Below, one piece after another: positions 5,477 to 8,265 of a DNA stretch of 8,265 bases (its first letter is position 1; each line of letters starts with the position of its first letter). Below the pieces are notes generated by a model. It was not told the DNA's origin. It was given only the letters and a program-made list of their open reading frames with translations, and searched no databases. Both the position numbers and the translations under genes were made by a program. Source of the stretch: JALYUA01 sp039931865 (GTDB taxonomy: Bacteria > Acidobacteriota > Thermoanaerobaculia > UBA5066 > Gp7-AA6); contig JBDTRB010000145.1 of the NCBI GenBank assembly GCA_039931865.1, forward strand, positions 1 through 8,265, read 5' to 3'.

Positions 5477-6745
5477 GAACAGGAACATCCCGGCGGCCGC
5501 GGCGAACATGACGGCGGTGGTTATCCCGACGATGGCGCGGGAGAGCCCCGAGCTCGGCTGCCCGCACATGATCTTCCGGTCGCAGGCGATGATCAGGATC
5601 GCGATGAGAAGAAACGGGGCGAGGAGTCCATTCAGAATCGCGCTCCAATAGAGCGCCCGGATCGGGTTGACGTCGGCGAAATCAAGCGCGATCCCCGCGG
5701 AAGTCGAGAGAAGCACGACGCCATAGAAATATCTCGCGTTGCGGAGCTTCTGGTCCAACCCGAAGGTCCAGTCGAAGGTCTCCGCGAAAGCGTACGCGGC
5801 GGATCCGGACAGCGTCGGAATCGCGAGGAGGCCGACTCCTATCAAACCGAGGGTGTAGAGGCCGGTCGCGAATTTCCCGGCGAAGGGAACCAGGGCTTCC
5901 GCCGCCTGTTTGGAGTTTTCGATGTGCGTGACGCCGTGGCGGTGCAGCGTGACCGCGGTGGTCAGGATGATGAAAAACATCACGAGGTTCGAAAAAAACG
6001 TTCCCACGCTCACGTCCAGCCGGCGGTCCGAGATCTCCTTGTTCGTCGCGCCCAGGCGCTCGACGAGCATCCGCCGCCCCATCGCGTTTTCCTCCTCGAC
6101 TTCCTGGGCGGCCTGCCAGAAGAAGAGATACGGACTGATGGTCGTGCCCAGTATCGCGACGAGCCCGGCCCACGCTTCTCGACTGGCCGGGAGGGTGGGC
6201 ACGAGCGCGTCGCGCGCGACCTCGGACCAGTTCACGCCCACTTTGAGGGCCGTGACGATATAGGCGAAAAGGACGAGGGCGAGCCACTTGAGAATCCGCG
6301 CGATCTGGTAGTACCGGAGCCGTATGGTGGCCCACGCGATGGCGACGCCGAAGCCCACGACGAAGAAGTGAGAATTGACGCCGGACAGCATTTCCGCGGC
6401 GTCCGCCATCCCCGAGAGGTCGGCCGCGATGTTGATCGTGTTGGCAAGAAGAAGTGCCGTCGAAAAGACGACGAGGACCCACTTCGGAAATTTCTGTTTC
6501 ATGGCGCCTGCGAGGCCGCGCCCCGTGACCATTCCGATTCGCGCGCACATCATCTGAACGGCGCCCATCAGGGGCCAGGTCAGAGAGGCGGTCCAGAGCA
6601 GCGAGGTCCCGAGCTGGGCGCCGGTGATCGAATACGTCGCAACGCCGGACGGATCGTCATCGGCGGCTCCGGTGATCAGCCCGGGGCCGAGTGCCGAAAA
6701 GAATCGGCGGACGGGATTCTGTTTCCGGGGAAGAACCGGCGGCAT
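5474..6745 (-). CDS. Nramp-family divalent metal transporter, altered metal-site motifs
   Basis: An inner-membrane protein of 423 residues, the usual size for Nramp/MntH-type metal-ion transporters, with about 11 hydrophobic segments. The start is the ATG at 6745-6743, preceded at good distance by AAGGGA. Helix 1 reads LGPGLITGAADDDPSGVATY (19-38): the Nramp DPGN motif becomes DPSG at 31-34. Helix 3 keeps an NTINIAADLSGMADAAEML pattern (102-120) like the family's A-x-D-L region. Helix 6 reads LGTTISPYLFFWQAA (199-213), so the metal-binding Met-Pro-His becomes Ser-Pro-Tyr (204-206). In classical Nramps the Asn and Met are metal ligands, and the Met helps exclude Mg2+ and Ca2+. This protein therefore probably belongs to a side clade with a different or broader substrate, and calling it MntH would be unsafe. 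A possible relation to Nramp-related Mg2+ transporters is inference. The frame stays open upstream into the kinase region, but that part is antisense. Confidence 0.92.
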   Translation of the reverse strand: MPPVLPRKQNPVRRFFSALGPGLITGAADDDPSGVATYSITGAQLGTSLLWTASLTWPLMGAVQMMCARIGMVTGRGLAGAMKQKFPKWVLVVFSTALLLANTINIAADLSGMADAAEMLSGVNSHFFVVGFGVAIAWATIRLRYYQIARILKWLALVLFAYIVTALKVGVNWSEVARDALVPTLPASREAWAGLVAILGTTISPYLFFWQAAQEVEEENAMGRRMLVERLGATNKEISDRRLDVSVGTFFSNLVMFFIILTTAVTLHRHGVTHIENSKQAAEALVPFAGKFATGLYTLGLIGVGLLAIPTLSGSAAYAFAETFDWTFGLDQKLRNARYFYGVVLLSTSAGIALDFADVNPIRALYWSAILNGLLAPFLLIAILIIACDRKIMCGQPSSGLSRAIVGITTAVMFAAAAGMFLF

Positions 6746-6874
6746 GATGTTCCCTTTTACCTCAGGGTCGCAGAGATCGTGCGTGAGATCGGAGCATCCG
6801 GACGGGCCCGACAGACGGGATAGGACCGCGCCGGAAGCCGGCTGCCCGGGCCGGTGGTACGCTAACGTACTGTC
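6746..6874. promoter_or_regulatory. Divergent promoter region between transporter and kinase genes
   Basis: 129 bases lie between two outward-reading genes. The minus-strand side has a good Shine-Dalgarno (AAGGGA). The plus-strand side has none, and holds a TACGCT -10-like hexamer (6858-6863) close to the kinase ATG. A GC-rich stretch at 6831-6854 can form alternative small hairpins (CCGGC/GCCGG). No known riboswitch fold was recognised. Confidence 0.45.
6857..6870. repeat. GTACG-ctaa-CGTAC palindrome next to the kinase start
   Basis: A perfect 5-bp inverted repeat with a 4-base spacer ends 4 bases before the kinase ATG. It overlaps a possible -10 hexamer, TACGCT (6858-6863). Given its position between divergent genes, it could be an operator or part of a near-leaderless promoter. 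A short palindrome like this can also arise by chance. Confidence 0.35.
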
Positions 6875-7876
6875 ATGGACTCGGACGAAAAGCCCCCCCC
6901 GGCTGCGGATGCCGTCCGGCGGCGAAGCCGTGCTCAGAGAGATGAGTCGGTTCGCGAGGAGCGATCGCGCGCGGACCTCGAGACGGACCGCCAGCGGGAG
7001 TCGGGAGGAGGCCCGTTCCGGGAGCGGCGGCAGTCCGGCGGGGTTCGCGAGGAGCGCGTCTCCGCCGACGCGGCGCTCGCGCACGAGCGCCGGGAATCGG
7101 ATCAGCGCTCCCGCCAGGACCGTGAGGTTCAGAGGGACGTCGTCGACCACATGCAGGAACTTCTCGACACGGAATCCCAGGCGCTGTCGGATGCGATTGG
7201 CGCGCTCGGCCTGCGCGACGAGTTTCTGGCGATCGTCAGCCACGACCTGCGAAACCCGTTGAACGCGATCTCGATCAACGCGCGCCTGGTGGCCCGGCAC
7301 GCCGCTGGCGGAGGGCCTCTTGCGCACATCGCTGCGGCGCTCGGCGAGTCCGTGGCTCAGATGGACCGGATCATCTCCGACCTCCTCGACGTCGCGAGCA
7401 TCGAGGCGGGCAAACTTTCCGTGGTCCCCAGCCGGGGGGACGCGCGAGCCCCGGTTCGGGAGGCGGTCGAGATGTTCCAGGGCGCCACATCGGAGCGGTC
7501 CGTCTCTCTCGGCGCGTCGCTTCCGCCGGTTCCTCTTCCGGCGACCTTCGACGGCGGACGCGTCGTCCAGGTGCTGCAGAACCTGTTGGGCAACGCGATC
7601 CACTTCACGCCGGTGAAAGGAAACATTTCTGTCGCGGCGGAGCGCTTCGGGAAGTTCGTCAACATCGGAGTCCGGGACAGCGGCCCCGGGATCCCGGATC
7701 AGGACCTGGACGGCATCTTCGAACGGTTCCGGCAGGTGGAGAAGCGGGGCAGGAAAGGGCTGGGCCTCGGACTCTACATCTCCAGGTCGATCGTCGAGGC
7801 GCACGGCGGGCGAATCTGGGCGGAGAACACCCCCGGATACGGAAGCACGTTCACGTTCACGCTTCCGGCAGCGTAG
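6875..7876 (+). CDS. Soluble sensor histidine kinase (HisKA + HATPase_c)
   Basis: A 333-residue kinase with no transmembrane segment and no recognisable sensor domain. Residues 1 to about 110 are highly charged (Arg, Glu, Asp, Gln) and likely helical or coiled-coil, with a repeated REER...AD...RES pattern. Next comes the HisKA domain, with its H-box FLAIVSHDLRNPLNAISIN and phosphoacceptor His123. The ATP-binding domain follows, with N-box NLLGNAIHF (key Asn240), G1 box RDSGPGIP (Asp268), F box IFERFRQVE, G2 box KGLGLGLYISRSIVEAHGG (first Gly295), and a G3-like YGSTFTFTLP. All catalytic boxes look intact. It should autophosphorylate and pass phosphate to a response regulator; the convergent receiver at its 3' end is the obvious candidate, though that pairing is inferred. 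The ATG lacks a Shine-Dalgarno and sits about 11 bases after a -10-like hexamer, suggesting a near-leaderless transcript. Codons 7-9 contain a run of eight C. Confidence 0.93.
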   Translation: MDSDEKPPPAADAVRRRSRAQRDESVREERSRADLETDRQRESGGGPFRERRQSGGVREERVSADAALAHERRESDQRSRQDREVQRDVVDHMQELLDTESQALSDAIGALGLRDEFLAIVSHDLRNPLNAISINARLVARHAAGGGPLAHIAAALGESVAQMDRIISDLLDVASIEAGKLSVVPSRGDARAPVREAVEMFQGATSERSVSLGASLPPVPLPATFDGGRVVQVLQNLLGNAIHFTPVKGNISVAAERFGKFVNIGVRDSGPGIPDQDLDGIFERFRQVEKRGRKGLGLGLYISRSIVEAHGGRIWAENTPGYGSTFTFTLPAA

Positions 7877-8261
7877 GCGACCCGCAGAAGCGGCGCACGG
7901 CGTCGATGAGGAGTCCGCAATCGATGGGCTTGCGGATAAACCCGTCCGGACGGAGCGACTGCTCGAGTTCGCTCGGGCGGTCCGCCGATAGCACGACGAC
8001 CGGGATTCCCTTCAATCCGCCATCCGCCAGCTGAGCGACCCGGAACTCCCATCCGCCCATCACCGGCATCGAGAGGTCGAGAAGCACGAGATCGGGCGGG
8101 GCTTCCGCGTGCAGCAGGTCGAGCGCTTCGCGCCCGTTTCCGGCGGCCGCCCAGTCGAAACCTTCGAGCTCCAGGAGCGCACAGACGGCGTCCCGTTGCG
8201 CGGGGTCGTCTTCCACGACGAGAACGCGTTTCCTGGGGGTGGGGCCCGCGAGATTGAGCAC
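7857..8261 (-). CDS. Stand-alone response-regulator receiver, 5' end uncertain
   Basis: Reads from a GTG at 8261-8259 (134 residues) and consists of one receiver (REC) domain with no output domain. The phosphorylation pocket is complete: acidic pair Asp18/Asp19 in VLVVEDDP, phosphoacceptor Asp62 in VLLDLSMPVMGG, Ser92 in the VVVLSAD strand, and Lys111 in the IRKP motif. Such single-domain regulators act by protein contact or as phosphorelay intermediates. The frame is still open upstream (the preceding codon is CTA) and no Shine-Dalgarno can be seen in the 4 remaining bases. The true start, or a fused upstream domain, could therefore lie beyond the window edge; the receiver fold itself begins at about residue 10, so nothing essential is missing. 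Its last 20 bases overlap the 3' end of the kinase gene on the other strand. The two may form a two-component pair, but they are transcribed separately. Confidence 0.9.
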   Translation of the reverse strand: MLNLAGPTPRKRVLVVEDDPAQRDAVCALLELEGFDWAAAGNGREALDLLHAEAPPDLVLLDLSMPVMGGWEFRVAQLADGGLKGIPVVVLSADRPSELEQSLRPDGFIRKPIDCGLLIDAVRRFCGSPTLPEA

Positions 8262-8265
8262 TAGT

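Noticed and set aside
4183..5511. Long plus-strand open frame overlapping the porin
   Set aside because: It is rich in Arg, Gly and Pro with no domain. The overlapping porin frame matches OprB throughout, so this is a high-GC shadow.
6773..6791. GAGATCG repeated 12 bases apart upstream of the transporter
   Set aside because: There are only two copies of 7 bases, with no palindromic character or link to a known regulator site. Too weak to call an operator.
6746..7804. N-terminal extension of the transporter on the minus strand
   Set aside because: It is antisense to the kinase and compositionally unlike a membrane protein. The ATG at 6745 has a good Shine-Dalgarno and begins at the normal Nramp N terminus.
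7859..7874. ACGCT/AGCGT repeat as a terminator for kinase or receiver
   Set aside because: The stem has only 5 bp with a 6-base loop and no T-run on either strand. It is noted in the junction finding but not called as a terminator.

Overview
The window is GC-rich bacterial DNA from a Gram-negative (outer-membrane) organism. An OprB-type porin, several Sec signal peptides, a GWxTD-domain protein, and a CHRD protein with a recurring 'FWFF' C-terminal module together point to Acidobacteriota, perhaps a Thermoanaerobaculia-like lineage. This placement is an inference from gene content; there is no rRNA or other phylogenetic marker here. I see no tRNA, rRNA, CRISPR array, insertion sequence or integrase.

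Layout. Positions 1-355 are intergenic and carry a strong REP-like hairpin. Then come a secreted CHRD-domain protein (+, 356-1168) ending in a clear rho-independent terminator (1193-1226); a secreted M1-like metallopeptidase (+, about 1257-3311) whose signal peptide lies upstream of its first ATG; a small GWxTD-domain protein (-, 3308-3946); an OprB-family carbohydrate porin (+, 4064-5458); an Nramp-related metal transporter with altered metal-site motifs (-, 5474-6745); a soluble sensor histidine kinase (+, 6875-7876); and a stand-alone response-regulator receiver (-, 7857 to about 8261, possibly continuing past the window edge).

Organisation. After the first two genes the strands strictly alternate, so this is not an operon. 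There are three very tight convergent junctions: a 4-bp overlap, a 15-bp gap and a 20-bp overlap. Each carries a small inverted repeat at or around the two stop codons. There are two divergent promoter regions (117 bp and 129 bp). The first five proteins are envelope or secreted functions (extracellular domain, peptidase, periplasmic protein, porin, metal transporter). The last two are signalling proteins that could form a kinase/receiver pair. No shared pathway is evident.

I did not find a convincing new multi-gene system. The best leads are the M1-like peptidase (missing conventional start, intact zinc site, no GAMEN motif), the Nramp homologue with DPSG/ISPY in place of DPGN/MPH, the uncharacterised C-terminal module of the CHRD protein, and the stop-codon hairpins at the convergent junctions.
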